A stretch of DNA of 64,000 nucleotides from Bartonella rattimassiliensis 15908 (GCF_000278215.1 NZ_JH725066.1:1-64000); one strand, 5' to 3'. Counted from the stretch's first letter, positions 49,894 through 61,597 are shown. Made by a program: numbers and translations. Notes: generated by a model from the letters alone, not told the origin.

Positions 49894-50570
49894 GGAAAGT
49901 TATTTTAGCTTATTCAGTGGGTTAGATACGCCAATTATTCTCAAATGTTTGCAAAGCACACTAAGAGTTTAAGTTATAGTTTTTCAGTAGATATGAGGTA
50001 GATAAAAGAGTTATAATTTGCTTATAATAAAGCTGAAATACTAAATATTAAAGAGATCTACATTTAAGATTGCAAGAAACAATTGTGTGTGATTTTATTT
50101 TTCCGATGTTTTGAGCGAATACCATTTATGAGGGGATATCTTTTAGGAACGTCAATTGTACGTCCACTTATTTCAAAACGTTTTATCGAAATTTCTAAGA
50201 AACATGGATAATTTCAATTGTTTATGGAGCAACAGGAAAAGGCAGTGATCAGTTACGCTTTGAGCTTTCCGTTTATGCACTTAATCCTAATATAAAAAAT
50301 TGCTCCATGGTATGATTGGGATTTTTATAGTAGGGCGAATTTTTTTGAATTTGCCCGTACACATTAAATTCTTGTAGAAAAGGATAAGCAAAGCGAAGCG
50401 TCTTCTTCACTGGATACAGATTTTTTGCATTCTTCATTAGGAAAGAGAGATTTTACAAGACTCAGCTATTCCTATTCTTGAATATGTTCATATATATTTT
50501 TTTATCGGAATCTGCTCCATATCAAGAAACCATAATTACTCTTGGTTTTTACAATTCTTTTGTTCAAGGT
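49894..50570 (+). pseudogene. argG: Argininosuccinate synthase remnant
   Basis: ArgG fragments appear in order, in different frames and with stops. The N-terminal ATP-site piece KVILAYS-GLDTPIILKCLQ (from 49894) is followed, after a deletion, by DFIFPMF-stop-ANTIYEG (from 50091). A frameshift then gives [22 protein letters not shown] (from 50137), then [47 protein letters not shown] and ESAPYQETIITLGF (to 50570). These match ArgG in order. The protein is about 400 residues when intact; here at least three frameshifts, several stops and an internal deletion make it dead. The C-terminal third is gone. Confidence 0.88.
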
Positions 50571-50840
50571 TAGAGATTTCACTTTTGTGTTAATAATATG
50601 ATAAGCAGGCCCTAAGAAATAGCAATGGATGTGCCGATAATCAAAGCAATTAAATTTTGTTTTATAATGCCCAATGTTTTTATTTTTATCAGAATGAAAT
50701 ATGTTTACAGCGAGAGCAATTTTTGTATTGTGGTTAAAAGTATAAAAAACTTGTACCTTTTTGCTTTCTATTATTGACGAATAAATTCAAGAACCATACA
50801 CCCTAATTTTGAAAGAGTGTGATTTTTAGGATAAATAATA

Positions 50841-52499
50841 ATGCGTAATCCGTGTGATACCCTTAACCTTACGCCTGACTTAAAAGATGCAGCTATTCAA
50901 TCGAGAACTTGGCCTTTTGAAGAAGCACGTAAGATTATAAGGCGGTATGAAAATGTCAGTTATCCAGATAGTGTAATATTTGAAACAGGTTATGGACCTT
51001 CTGGTTTGCCGCATATTGGAACTTTTGGGGAAGTAGCACGGACAACCATGGTGCGTCATGCATTTCATATTCTCACGGAGAATAAGGTAAAAACAAAACT
51101 GCTTTGTTTTTCTGATGATATGGATGGTTTGCGCAAGGTTCCTGAAAATGTGCCAGATCGTGAAAAGATGGAACATTATATTGGTCAACCATTGAGCCAT
51201 GTACCCAATCCTTTTGAAGATGATTATCCTTCTTTTGGAGCAGCGAATAATGCACGTTTACGAGCTTTTCTTGATCGTTTTGGTTTTGATTATGAATTTG
51301 CAAGTGCGACGGATTATTACAATTCCGGTCGTTTTGATGAAACACTTTTAAAAATCCTTGCCTATTATGACAAGGTGATGGCAATTATTTTACCAACATT
51401 GGGTGAAGAGCGACAAGCAACCTATTCTCTTTTTTTACCGATTTCTCCATTTTCTGGAAAAGTATTACAGGTACCGATGATTTCACGTAATATTGAAAAA
51501 GGTACAGTTACTTATATCGAGCCAGAAACAGGAGAAACGATAGAAACGGAGGTCACAGGGGGCAAGGTTAAGTGTCAGTGGAAGGTTGATTGGGCAATGC
51601 GTTGGACAGCGCTTGGCATTGATTATGAAATGGCAGGAAAAGACCTTATTGATTCCACAAATCTTTCTTCTAAAATTTGTAAAGTATTGGGTGGAAAGCC
51701 TCCAGAAGGGTTTAACTATGAACTCTTTTTAGATGATAAAGGACAGAAAATTTCCAAATCCAAGGGAAATGGCTTAACCATTGATGAATGGTTAACATAT
51801 GCCCCAACAGAGAGTTTAGGGCTTTATATGTTTTCAAAGCCCAAGTCAGCTAAACGGCTTTATTTTGATGTTATTCCTAAAGCTGTAGATGAATATTATG
51901 CACATCTTTCCGCTTATGGTCGTCAAAATTGGCAAGAACGGCTTAATAATCCTGTTTGGCATATTCATAATGGTTGTCCACCACAAGTTGATTTACCTGT
52001 ATCCTTTGCAATGTTATTAAATTTGGTAAGTGCTTCAAATGCAGAGAATGCAGGGGTTCTTTGGGGTTTTATTTCTCGTTACGCTAAAGGAGCAAATGCA
52101 CAAACTTATCCAGAACTTGATCAATTGGTAAAGTTTGCCATTAAATATTTTGATGTTTTTGTGAAACCAAACAAAAAATTTCGTATACCAGACAACAGTG
52201 AACGTGCAACGTTAGTACACATTGATGAAAAATTAGCCAATTTGCCTGAAACAGTTGATGGCAACACGCTACAAAATACACTTCTTGATGTTGCACGGCT
52301 AACGGAACGCTATCAAGATCATAGCAAAAAAAGCCCTGAAGGCGGTCCCGGTGTCTCCAATGTTTTTTTTCAAATGTTGTATGAAGTTCTTTTAGGACAA
52401 GAGCGAGGTCCACGATGGGGATCATTTATAGCACTTTATGGGATTAATGAAATGCGTGTACTGATTTCTGAAGCGCTTGCACGACCTATGGGGGAATAA
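50841..52499 (+). CDS. lysK: Lysyl-tRNA synthetase, class I
   Basis: Charges tRNA-Lys. The 552-residue enzyme is of the class I (archaeal/alphaproteobacterial) type, unrelated to the common class II LysS. It has the HIGH-type motif [13 protein letters not shown] (about residues 52-64) and the KMSKS-type motif KISKSKGNG (about residues 304-312), plus the helical C-terminal anticodon-binding part. Its stop overlaps the prfC start (TAATG). The preceding argG corpse is not part of its reading frame. Confidence 0.95.
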   Translation: MRNPCDTLNLTPDLKDAAIQSRTWPFEEARKIIRRYENVSYPDSVIFETGYGPSGLPHIGTFGEVARTTMVRHAFHILTENKVKTKLLCFSDDMDGLRKVPENVPDREKMEHYIGQPLSHVPNPFEDDYPSFGAANNARLRAFLDRFGFDYEFASATDYYNSGRFDETLLKILAYYDKVMAIILPTLGEERQATYSLFLPISPFSGKVLQVPMISRNIEKGTVTYIEPETGETIETEVTGGKVKCQWKVDWAMRWTALGIDYEMAGKDLIDSTNLSSKICKVLGGKPPEGFNYELFLDDKGQKISKSKGNGLTIDEWLTYAPTESLGLYMFSKPKSAKRLYFDVIPKAVDEYYAHLSAYGRQNWQERLNNPVWHIHNGCPPQVDLPVSFAMLLNLVSASNAENAGVLWGFISRYAKGANAQTYPELDQLVKFAIKYFDVFVKPNKKFRIPDNSERATLVHIDEKLANLPETVDGNTLQNTLLDVARLTERYQDHSKKSPEGGPGVSNVFFQMLYEVLLGQERGPRWGSFIALYGINEMRVLISEALARPMGE

Positions 52500-54073
52500 T
52501 GGAACGAAGAGTGCAAGAAGTAAAGCGACGTCGGACATTTGCAATTATTGCTCACCCTGATGCTGGGAAAACAACATTGACGGAAAAGCTTTTATTGTTT
52601 GGTGGTGCTATCCAACTTGCAGGAGAAGTAAAAGCCAAAAAAGATCGTATTCAGACCCGTTCTGATTGGATGAATATTGAGCGTGATCGTGGTATTTCTG
52701 TTGTAACTTCGGTGATGACGTTTGAATATGAAAATCATATTTTTAATCTCCTAGATACCCCAGGTCATGAAGATTTTGCAGACGATACCTATCGTACGCT
52801 TACAGCCGTTGATAGTACTGTCATGGTGTTGGATGGGGCCCGAGGAATTGAGCCTAGAACGCTGAAACTGTTTGAAGTGTGTCGAATGCGGGATATTCCT
52901 ATTGTTACTTTTATCAATAAAATGGATCGTGAAGCACGTGATCCTATAGAGCTTTTAGATGAAATTGAAGAAAAACTTGCGCTTGATACCGCGCCTATAA
53001 CATGGCCCATTGGGACGGGTAAAGATTTTGTTGGTACCTATGATCTTTATCATAATCGTTTTCGTCAAAAAGATGATGAGATAAAACAGCGGATAGTTTC
53101 AAGTCCCAGAGAGGTTGTCCATTTACTTCCTGAATATCAACGTTCAACTTTTATTGAAGGGGTAGAACTCGCTCAAAGTGTTTGCAAAAGTTTTGATCTT
53201 AAAGCTTTCCGTGAAGGTCATATGACGCCGGTTTATTTTGGTTCAGCTTTACGAAATTTTGGTGTTCGTGATTTAATCAATGCGCTTATTGATTTTGGTC
53301 AAAGCCCTCGTAATCAAAGTGCAGATCAGCGCAATATCATAGCAACCGAACCTAAAATGACAGGATTTGTTTTTAAAATTCAAGCGAATATGGATCCTAA
53401 TCATCGTGATCGCATTGCATTTTTTCGAGTATGTTCAGGAATACTTGAACGTGGTATGAAGACAAAGTTAGTTCGAACAGGAAAGCCTATAACACTTTCG
53501 GCTCCACAGTTTTTCTTTGCGCGTTCACGCCAAATTGCTGATCAAGCCTATGCTGGTGATATCGTAGGGATTCCTAATCATGGAACATTGCGTATTGGTG
53601 ATACTTTGACTGAAGGAGAAGATATTCTTTTTAAGGGAGTACCAAATTTTGCACCAGAGATTTTGCGTCGTGTCTGTTTGGGTGATCCAATGAAAGCAAA
53701 AAAGCTTAAAGAAGCTTTACAACAAATGGCTGAAGAAGGGGTTGTGCAATTGTTTATACCTGATGATGGAGCACCTTCTCTCATTGGGGTTATTGGAGCT
53801 TTGCAAATTGATGTTTTAAAAGAGCGATTGAAAATAGAATATTCTTTGCCAGTGAGTTTTGAGGCTGCGCGTTTTAATTTATGTCGTTGGATTTCAGCGC
53901 AAAGCAAGGATGAGTTGCAAAAGTTTCTCAGCAATCATCGATCTGCTATTGCGTATGATTTGGAAGGGGATCCTGTTTTTTTAGCAGAGAATCATTTTTC
54001 ATTAAATTATGAGGCAGAAAGAGCTCCTAAAATAAAGTTTGCTACTTTTAAAGATTATCAAATGTATTCTTAA
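52499..54073 (+). CDS. prfC: Peptide chain release factor 3
   Basis: RF3 is the GTPase that recycles RF1/RF2 from terminated ribosomes. The 524-residue protein shows G1 AHPDAGKTTLTEKLL (about residues 17-31), the switch I DWMNIERDRGISVVTS, G3 DTPGHEDF, G4 NKMDRE, and the RF3-type C-terminal domains. The start overlaps the lysK stop by one base, implying translational coupling. Strong G-over-C bias on this strand contrasts with addB and addA downstream. Confidence 0.95.
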   Translation: MERRVQEVKRRRTFAIIAHPDAGKTTLTEKLLLFGGAIQLAGEVKAKKDRIQTRSDWMNIERDRGISVVTSVMTFEYENHIFNLLDTPGHEDFADDTYRTLTAVDSTVMVLDGARGIEPRTLKLFEVCRMRDIPIVTFINKMDREARDPIELLDEIEEKLALDTAPITWPIGTGKDFVGTYDLYHNRFRQKDDEIKQRIVSSPREVVHLLPEYQRSTFIEGVELAQSVCKSFDLKAFREGHMTPVYFGSALRNFGVRDLINALIDFGQSPRNQSADQRNIIATEPKMTGFVFKIQANMDPNHRDRIAFFRVCSGILERGMKTKLVRTGKPITLSAPQFFFARSRQIADQAYAGDIVGIPNHGTLRIGDTLTEGEDILFKGVPNFAPEILRRVCLGDPMKAKKLKEALQQMAEEGVVQLFIPDDGAPSLIGVIGALQIDVLKERLKIEYSLPVSFEAARFNLCRWISAQSKDELQKFLSNHRSAIAYDLEGDPVFLAENHFSLNYEAERAPKIKFATFKDYQMYS

Positions 54074-54998
54074 AATAGAGAAAAATATTTTATATGATTT
54101 ATTGTTTTTTTGCATTGGATGAGGAATTTGAATATTATAAGTTTCTTATATTAAAACAATCGAAATCATTGATTTGTACATCATAAATAGAATTGGTATG
54201 CGTGTAAAAACACTTAAGGAAAAAATAAGATACTCCTTATAAATCCTCTCTATGGCTAAGAGCTTTTTAAATATTATGTGAGGGTAAAGAAAATGATGAT
54301 GGTGGTTTGAAGTAAAAGTGGTGGGTATGTGATTAATCTCATCCGATGTACGGAATATTTTATGTTACATTATTCATTTTATTATGTGCAGGGTGGCATT
54401 ATGAGATAGGCTCAAGTGCGAAGAAGGATGTTTCTTTGAAAACAAAAGCCTGTAAAATTAAAATATAATGATATTTTGTTTTGAAGATTCCATTTCGCAT
54501 AAGGAATGTAACTCTAAACAGATAAAGGATTTCACGATAGTCTTTTGCAAAATTCTTTCCATCAAAGAGATCTATTTTCATTTTGAAATGGGGGATGTTG
54601 TTATTTTTTTCCAAGTTTTTTTATGAAAATTTGAAAATATTATTCACGAAACTGACTTTTTAAATTCTGCAATCTCATGAATCTATTTTTTTGAAAATAA
54701 TGGGGTCTAATAAAAGATATTTTCAGGTCGCACTGTATAAAGAATTCGGTAAATTTAATTTTTATATTCAATAAGTTATAGTACACTTATTATACTTTTT
54801 GATGCCTTTTAAAATTTTAACATTTTTTCACGATGACTTAAGATACGGAATGTCTTTCAATATTTTTAAAAACTCTAAGCTAAAAAATCTTCTGTATAAA
54901 TATGGTTTTTCAGTTTTTCCTTGTATAAATTTTGTATAAAGTCACAATTATGCAAATAATCAATAAAATGAAATTTATTATCCCAAATATGAGATCAT
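54074..54998. other. Non-coding gap upstream of addB
   Basis: 925 AT-rich bases. A minus-strand frame at 54399-54614 is the longest, with a possible AAATGGGGGATG context, but I recognise no family and see no ribosome binding site for it. In related genomes tsaE and its neighbours would be expected upstream of addB, and no trace of them is visible here. The break of an inversion is proposed in this gap. Confidence 0.5.
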
Positions 54999-57900
54999 AT
55001 GGCCTATAAACCGCGTGTCTTTTCTATTTCTTCGGGAACTGCTTTTTTGCCTCATTTTGTTGATGCATTGCTCTCTGGTATCCTCATTGATAATTTTGCT
55101 TCAAATGGAGATATTCAAACTGCTCTTGCCGATAGCCTTATTTATGTTCCGACACGCCGTGCTGCTCGCGCTTTGCGTTCAGCCTTTTTTGAAAGAAGTG
55201 GTACACAATCAACTTTTTTGCCAACCATACATGCTTTAGGAGATGTCGATGAAGACAGTTCTCTTTTTATTGGAAATCATACCAATGCTTTGAATTCACC
55301 CATTGGAGAAATTGAGCGTCTTTTGCTTTTAGCGCGTCTTATTCGTCCATGGCGAGAAAATTTGCCTGCACATCTACGGGCCATGTTTGGTACAGAAGAT
55401 GTGCTCATTCCAGCTCATAGTGCTGATGCAATTTGGCTTGCACAAGATTTAGCACATTTGATGGATGAAATTGAAACAGAAGGAGCAGATTGGTCGAAAC
55501 TTAAAGATATTGCCCCTGATATGGTTGCTGAATGGTGGCAAATAACGCTTGATTTCCTGACTATTGTTACGCAAAATTGGCCACAAATTTTGAAAGAAAA
55601 GCAACGAAGTAATCCCGCTGAATGGCGTAATCAAGCACTCACAATACATGCAGAGACTTTACGACGCACACAACCTAATAAACCTATCATTGCAGCTGGT
55701 GTGTCAGGTTCTATTCCCGCAGTTTCTCATCTTTTAAAGGTTATAGCCTCTCTACCAAAAGGAGCTGTTGTTCTTCCTGGACTTGATTTTTATATGGATG
55801 AAGAACAATGGAATGCACTCAGCACCAGCAATAAGGAAAAAACGGCTTGTGATTTTTTTGATCTTGCAGAAAATTTTTTTAGCCATCCTCAATATCATTT
55901 AAAAAAACTTCTTTCTCTGATGGAGTGTCAACGTCGTCATGTTTGCGAAATTGGCCAACAGAATAGCACAAAGAAAAGGCGAATGGCTCTTTTATCGGAA
56001 GCATTCCGACCAGCTTCTACGACAGATAAATGGATACAAATTGTCCGTGATGATTATGAGGACCTTTGTGCGGATTGGTCATTTATTGAAGCTATAAATG
56101 AACGTGAAGAAGCTCTCGCTATAGCTGTTGCTTTACGCAATGCTATTGAAGAACCCCAAAAAACCGCAGCCCTTATTACAAATGACCGTAATTTAGCCCG
56201 CCGTGTTGCTGCGGAATTACAGCGATTTGGAATTGAAGCAAATGATTCAGGGGGAATACCACTTGCACAAACCTTGCCTGCAACGCTTTTGCGACTTATC
56301 TTAGAGAATGTGTTTCAACCTGATGATCCCATTGCTTTTCTTTCTCTTCTTAAGCATCCACTGACAACACTCCAACAAAATCGTCATCGCTTACGCGAAA
56401 TGGCAGAAAATTTTGAACTTTTTGTTCTTCGAGGTAAAATCGGGCGTATTAATCTTTGCCAGTGTGATCAATTTCTTGAAAAATGGATTGAAACATATTC
56501 CCATAATCGTTCTGAAATCAACGCCCTTGATCAGCAGAAATTTGAAGAAGCACGTCTCCTTTGCCATCTTTTGAGAAAAGCTGTTGAACCTTTAATGTCT
56601 CTTATGAAACTAGAGAAAGAATGCACAATCAACGAGGCTGCAATAGCAACTGTTGAGGTTTTTGAGAGTTTTGGTCGCAATGAGGATAATTCTCTTGCGC
56701 ATCTTTATCAACATGAAGCAGGACAAGCCTTATCAAATTTTTTACGTGAATTAGTCAGCGATCAATCAGGACTAACATTTCCTATTTACGAATGGCCGGC
56801 TATGTTTTCTGCTATAATAGCGACCCGTTCCGTCATACCTTCTCCTGGAGGACATTCGCGTTTATTTATCTGGGGTACTTTGGAATCACGTTTGCAAACA
56901 GTTGATACAGTGATCATTGGCGGTCTTAATGAAGGATCATGGCCGATCTCAACCCGAAACGATGCTTTTTTATCGCGACCAATGAAAATGATGTTAACTC
57001 TGGAACCGCCAGAAAAGCGTATTGGTCTTTCCGCACATGATTTTCAATGGGCTATGGGAATGGATAAAGTGGTGATGAGTCGCGCGTTGCGAGTTGATCA
57101 TACGCCTTCCATTCCTTCACGCTGGTTACAACGTATAGAAACAGTTGTAGGAAAACAAGTTTGGAAACAGATCCGTGCACGAGGTGAAATACTACTTCAT
57201 TGGACAAAGATGCTTGATCATACAAACCTCATTTCTGAGGTGGAACGTCCTTGCCCTGTACCCCCCCTTAATATGCGTCCACGTCATTTTACAGTCACTG
57301 AAATAAAAACATTACGGTGTGATCCTTATGCTATTTATGCAAAAAAAATCTTACGGCTCAAACCACTTAAAGCACTTATTCATGATCCTAGTTCTCCTGA
57401 ACGCGGAATACTTTATCATGCTATTCTTGCAAATTTTTGTACACAAGTAAAAAATCCAAATGCTGAAAATGCATTAGATGTATTGCTTGCTATTGGACGT
57501 AAAGAATTTGATAAATTCAATTTTCCATCTGATATTGAATTAATTTGGTGGAATAGTTTTGAAAATCTTGCTCCACGCCTTATTCAATGGGAACAAAATT
57601 TAGGACCGCGAGAACGATATGCTGAAGTGGTATCACAAAAAATTTCTGTAGGAACAACAGGGGTAACCCTTTCAGGGCGTGCTGATCGTATTGATATTTT
57701 GCCAGATAAAACGGTTGAAATTTTAGATTTTAAAACTGGAACTCCTCCTTCATCAAAACAAGTTCGTGAATTATTATTTCCGCAATTGGCTTTAGAAACA
57801 GCTTTACTTATGGAAGGGGCCTTTCCAGATTTTCAAGATCTCACTCCTTCAAATTTATTTTACATTCCTCTTAATGGAAAAGGTGAAATTAAATCGCAAT

Positions 57901-58124
57901 CAATTCTTTTAAATAAACAAAAAGAAAAAACGCATTTAACTGCTGTTAAACTTGGTGAAATTGCATGGGAAAAGATTATTGCACTCGTAACTTATTATCA
58001 AAATCCACAACAAGGCTATCTTTCACATGCCGTCCCTATATCAAAACCATATGAGGGTGATTACGATCATTTGGCACGATTATGGGAATGGTCAAGTGGT
58101 CTTCATAAAGCAGAACAATCATGA
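54999..58124 (+). CDS. addB: AddB double-strand-break repair nuclease/helicase subunit (alphaproteobacterial type)
   Basis: With AddA it resects DNA ends for RecA-dependent repair. The 1041-residue protein has an inactivated UvrD-like helicase fold (N-terminal LIYVPTRRAARALRSAFF, and LFIWGTLESRLQTVDTVIIGGLNEGSWP in the middle) and a C-terminal RecB-type nuclease domain with GRADRIDILPDKTVEILDFKTGTPP. The stop overlaps the addA ATG by four bases. In the alphaproteobacterial AddB type the helicase site is degenerate and the nuclease is active. Confidence 0.92.
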   Translation: MAYKPRVFSISSGTAFLPHFVDALLSGILIDNFASNGDIQTALADSLIYVPTRRAARALRSAFFERSGTQSTFLPTIHALGDVDEDSSLFIGNHTNALNSPIGEIERLLLLARLIRPWRENLPAHLRAMFGTEDVLIPAHSADAIWLAQDLAHLMDEIETEGADWSKLKDIAPDMVAEWWQITLDFLTIVTQNWPQILKEKQRSNPAEWRNQALTIHAETLRRTQPNKPIIAAGVSGSIPAVSHLLKVIASLPKGAVVLPGLDFYMDEEQWNALSTSNKEKTACDFFDLAENFFSHPQYHLKKLLSLMECQRRHVCEIGQQNSTKKRRMALLSEAFRPASTTDKWIQIVRDDYEDLCADWSFIEAINEREEALAIAVALRNAIEEPQKTAALITNDRNLARRVAAELQRFGIEANDSGGIPLAQTLPATLLRLILENVFQPDDPIAFLSLLKHPLTTLQQNRHRLREMAENFELFVLRGKIGRINLCQCDQFLEKWIETYSHNRSEINALDQQKFEEARLLCHLLRKAVEPLMSLMKLEKECTINEAAIATVEVFESFGRNEDNSLAHLYQHEAGQALSNFLRELVSDQSGLTFPIYEWPAMFSAIIATRSVIPSPGGHSRLFIWGTLESRLQTVDTVIIGGLNEGSWPISTRNDAFLSRPMKMMLTLEPPEKRIGLSAHDFQWAMGMDKVVMSRALRVDHTPSIPSRWLQRIETVVGKQVWKQIRARGEILLHWTKMLDHTNLISEVERPCPVPPLNMRPRHFTVTEIKTLRCDPYAIYAKKILRLKPLKALIHDPSSPERGILYHAILANFCTQVKNPNAENALDVLLAIGRKEFDKFNFPSDIELIWWNSFENLAPRLIQWEQNLGPRERYAEVVSQKISVGTTGVTLSGRADRIDILPDKTVEILDFKTGTPPSSKQVRELLFPQLALETALLMEGAFPDFQDLTPSNLFYIPLNGKGEIKSQSILLNKQKEKTHLTAVKLGEIAWEKIIALVTYYQNPQQGYLSHAVPISKPYEGDYDHLARLWEWSSGLHKAEQS

Positions 58125-61100
58125 CTTTTTTTCCTATACCTGAAGCAGCCCTTGATGCGCAAGCAACGGCAACACATCCGCAAAAAAACGTGTGGGTTTC
58201 TGCAAATGCTGGATCTGGAAAAACGCACGTTTTAAGTGAACGTGTTATTCGTTTGCTTTTAAATGGTACTCCTCCAGCACGTATTTTATGTCTTACTTAT
58301 ACAAGAGCTGCTGCTGCTGTTATGCAATCGCGAATTGTTCACACGCTTTCTAGCTGGAATGAACTCGATGATGCACAGCTACAAGAAACATTAGCACGGT
58401 TTGAAAAGAAACCCGTCAATGCACAAAAATTAACTTATGCACGACAACTTTTCGCTCGTGCTCTCGAAACACCTGGTGGTTTAAAGATCCAAACGATTCA
58501 TGCTTTTTGTGAATCTCTTTTGCATCAATTTATGTTAGAAGCCAATATTGCAGGGCATTTCGAACTTCCCGATGATATTAGTCGAAAAAAATTGCTACAA
58601 GAAGCTCGTTGCCAACTTTTAGCACATCATGATGTACAACCTGCTTTAAAACATTTACTTAAAGTTATCAGCGAGCATACTTTTAACCAATTGCTCTATG
58701 AAGCAACAGAAAAGCAACATAAACTGTCTGATTTTTTATCTTCTCTCTTATCTGAAAATGGAGAAGACAAATTGCGTGCGCTTTTTAATTTAGCGCCCAA
58801 TGAAACAAACCAATATCTACAGGAACAAATTCAACAGATTGCGCGCCTTCCTCTTTATGCTCTTAAGTATTGTGAAACCAATGGTAGTCAAAGCTTTAAG
58901 GATATGGTGGAAAAACTTTCTCAATTAGAAAAGGTGCGTGATGAGACAAATATTCTCAATATTATTTCTGATATTTATTTTACAACAAAAGGTGAGCCGC
59001 GTAATTTTTCGCATTTATCTCGTAAAGAATCAGATGAAATGTGGCCTTTTATTCAACAAATGCTTGAAGATAAACAAAGCAAGCTTTCTATTCTTTTAGA
59101 GAAATATCAATGCGCAAAAGTTGCGGCTCTCAATATGGCTGCTTTTCAGCTCTGTGCCGTTTATCTCAAAATCTATACGAATCTGAAAAAAGCCAATGGC
59201 TTCTTAGATTTTGATGACCTTATTGAGCGTACGCTTCATTTGTTACAACGTAAAGGTGCAAGCCAATGGGTGCATTATAAACTTGATCGTGGACTTGATC
59301 ATATTTTACTTGATGAGGCACAAGATACCAACCCTGAGCAATGGCAAATTATTCAATTATTGGTACAAGAGTTTTTTTCCGGTTATAGCCAACGAACAAA
59401 TATACGGACTCTTTTTGCTGTTGGAGATGAAAAGCAATCTATTTATTCTTTTCAAGGTGCTGCTCCAGAAAACTTTGCTGCAAATGGACGAATCATTCAA
59501 AAAAAAGTACGGCAAACAAATCAGCAATTTGAAAAGATACAACTGCATTATTCTTTTCGCTCTACAGCAGATGTTCTTAAAAGTGTTGATCTTGTTTTTG
59601 AAACACCAGAAAACTATAAAGGACTTTCAGCAGAAAATACAAAAACGGTGCATGAAGCTATTCGTGTTCAGAGTCCAGGTGAAGTTGTTATATGGGATGC
59701 CATTTCCAAAAAAACAAGTGAATTTCCTCAAGAGTGGCATAAAGTTGTTGATCATTTAGATACACCCGAAGTCCGTTTAGCAGAAAAAATTGCTGAAACT
59801 ATTGCCGACTGGTTACAAAAAGGCGAAATGCTTCCAGCAAAAGGTCGCTTGATACGAGCAAGTGATATTATGATCTTGGTTCGTAAACGTGATCAATTTG
59901 TTTCAGCTCTTACGCGTGCTTTTAAATACCGCAATATTCCCGTAGCAGGAGCTGATCGTTTACAACTCATCAAACATATTAGTATCCGTGATTTAATGGC
60001 GCTTGCGCGTTTTGTTTTGCAGCCACAAGATGATCTTTCTCTTGCTTGTGTTTTAAAAAGTCCTCTTTTTTCTCTTAGTGAAGAGGAGCTCTATCAGCTT
60101 GCCGCATACCGCACCGGCTCTCTTTGGCAAAGTCTGTGTACCCATACATCATCGCATATATCTTTTAAATATGCTTTTGAAAAGCTGAGCTATTATCGTG
60201 CTTTAGTGGACCAAATACCGGTTTTCGAATTCTATAGCTATATTCTGAACAACGATAAGGGACGACAAAAAATTCTAGCCCGTTTAGGGTCTGAAGCAAA
60301 TGACGTGCTCGATGCTTTTATGGATTATACGCTTACTATTCAAAAGAAAGGATTACCAGGGTTACAGGCTTTTTTAGAAACATTAAGTGCAAGCGAACCA
60401 GAAATTAAACGTGAATTTGAACAAAATAACGAAGAAATTCGTATTATGACTGTTCATGCCGCAAAAGGGCTAGAGGCTGCTGTTGTGTTTTTAGTTGATC
60501 CTGGTAGTGCGATTTGGCATCCTCAGCATGCTCCTCACTTACTTAAAGTTCCTTTAGACAAGGCACAGGGGAATGAAAAACAAGCCTTTATTTGGCGTCC
60601 CAACGAAAAGTTTGATACAAAGCTTTCTAAACAAGCAATTTCACATTTAAAAGAGCGCGCAGAAGAAGAATATAGGCGCCTTCTTTATGTAGGAATGACA
60701 CGCGCTGAAGATCGCTTGTTTATTTGTGGATATAAAAGTCAAAAAGCGCCATCTCATACATGGTTGCAACTGGTAAAAAAAGCCCTCAAATCGCATGCGG
60801 TTGCTATAAAGGGGCCTGCGGAAGATATTGCGGCTTGGCGTTATTGCATTACATCTCCCTTTTCTGTTTCTACAAACCCAAAAAAAAGCAGTACTGAATG
60901 CCAAATCTTACCACCTTTGCCTGCTTTTTTCTCCCATAAAGTATCAGCAGAACCAGTGCTACCAAAACCGTTAAAACCCTCAATTGCAGGTCTTTTCATT
61001 GAAGCTGATACAGAATTTTCTTCAAGTTCAAAACAGCTTACTACATCACCCGTTTTAGGAGAAACAAACACCAATAAAGCTTTTTCTATTGAATATGGTA

Positions 61101-61597
61101 ATCTCATTCATCGATTGTTACAATATTTACCCGATTACCCCCCACAAAAACGTCAAGATTACGCTCGGAATTATCTCAATATCAAAGCCTCTCATTGGTC
61201 TGAAAGCCAAAGAGAAGATGCTCTTCGCCATATTTGGAAAATGCTAGATCATGTTGACCTTAAACCTCTTTTCTCTGAGCATTCACGTGCTGAGGTTTCC
61301 TTAATGGGCATTGTAAAAATTCATGGAAAAGAGCAAGCAATCTCTGGTCAAATTGATCGTCTCTACGTCACGCAAGACAGCATTATCTTTGCCGATTTTA
61401 AAACAGGAACCCCACCAGAAAATGAAGCTGCTATTGCTTCCCATTATTGGTTGCAAATGGCTCTTTACCGAAAATTGTTACAAGCTATTCATCCTGATAA
61501 AGATGTTCAAGCTTTGCTTATCTACAGTAAAGAAGCAAAAATTTTTAAACTTCCTCCCAAAAAACTCGAAACATTTCTTGATGAAATAGCCTTATAA
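58121..61597 (+). CDS. addA: AddA helicase-nuclease subunit
   Basis: The 1158-residue UvrD/RecB-type helicase drives resection with AddB. Walker A is SANAGSGKTHVLSERVI (about residues 27-43). The Walker B and adjacent motifs follow as LDEAQDTNPEQWQI, AVGDEKQSIYSFQGA, IMTVHAAKGLEAAVVF and YVGMTRAEDRLFICGY. The C-terminal nuclease has SGQIDRL and IIFADFKTGTPP. The frame is intact. The addB-addA-trxA order is standard in Rhizobiales. Confidence 0.94.
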   Translation: MTFFPIPEAALDAQATATHPQKNVWVSANAGSGKTHVLSERVIRLLLNGTPPARILCLTYTRAAAAVMQSRIVHTLSSWNELDDAQLQETLARFEKKPVNAQKLTYARQLFARALETPGGLKIQTIHAFCESLLHQFMLEANIAGHFELPDDISRKKLLQEARCQLLAHHDVQPALKHLLKVISEHTFNQLLYEATEKQHKLSDFLSSLLSENGEDKLRALFNLAPNETNQYLQEQIQQIARLPLYALKYCETNGSQSFKDMVEKLSQLEKVRDETNILNIISDIYFTTKGEPRNFSHLSRKESDEMWPFIQQMLEDKQSKLSILLEKYQCAKVAALNMAAFQLCAVYLKIYTNLKKANGFLDFDDLIERTLHLLQRKGASQWVHYKLDRGLDHILLDEAQDTNPEQWQIIQLLVQEFFSGYSQRTNIRTLFAVGDEKQSIYSFQGAAPENFAANGRIIQKKVRQTNQQFEKIQLHYSFRSTADVLKSVDLVFETPENYKGLSAENTKTVHEAIRVQSPGEVVIWDAISKKTSEFPQEWHKVVDHLDTPEVRLAEKIAETIADWLQKGEMLPAKGRLIRASDIMILVRKRDQFVSALTRAFKYRNIPVAGADRLQLIKHISIRDLMALARFVLQPQDDLSLACVLKSPLFSLSEEELYQLAAYRTGSLWQSLCTHTSSHISFKYAFEKLSYYRALVDQIPVFEFYSYILNNDKGRQKILARLGSEANDVLDAFMDYTLTIQKKGLPGLQAFLETLSASEPEIKREFEQNNEEIRIMTVHAAKGLEAAVVFLVDPGSAIWHPQHAPHLLKVPLDKAQGNEKQAFIWRPNEKFDTKLSKQAISHLKERAEEEYRRLLYVGMTRAEDRLFICGYKSQKAPSHTWLQLVKKALKSHAVAIKGPAEDIAAWRYCITSPFSVSTNPKKSSTECQILPPLPAFFSHKVSAEPVLPKPLKPSIAGLFIEADTEFSSSSKQLTTSPVLGETNTNKAFSIEYGNLIHRLLQYLPDYPPQKRQDYARNYLNIKASHWSESQREDALRHIWKMLDHVDLKPLFSEHSRAEVSLMGIVKIHGKEQAISGQIDRLYVTQDSIIFADFKTGTPPENEAAIASHYWLQMALYRKLLQAIHPDKDVQALLIYSKEAKIFKLPPKKLETFLDEIAL

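Noticed and set aside
54399-54614. Minus-strand 71-codon frame upstream of addB as a gene
   Set aside because: Reads almost protein-like (IDLFDGKNFAKDYREI) but has no ribosome binding site or recognised family; may be a remnant, not supported as a gene.
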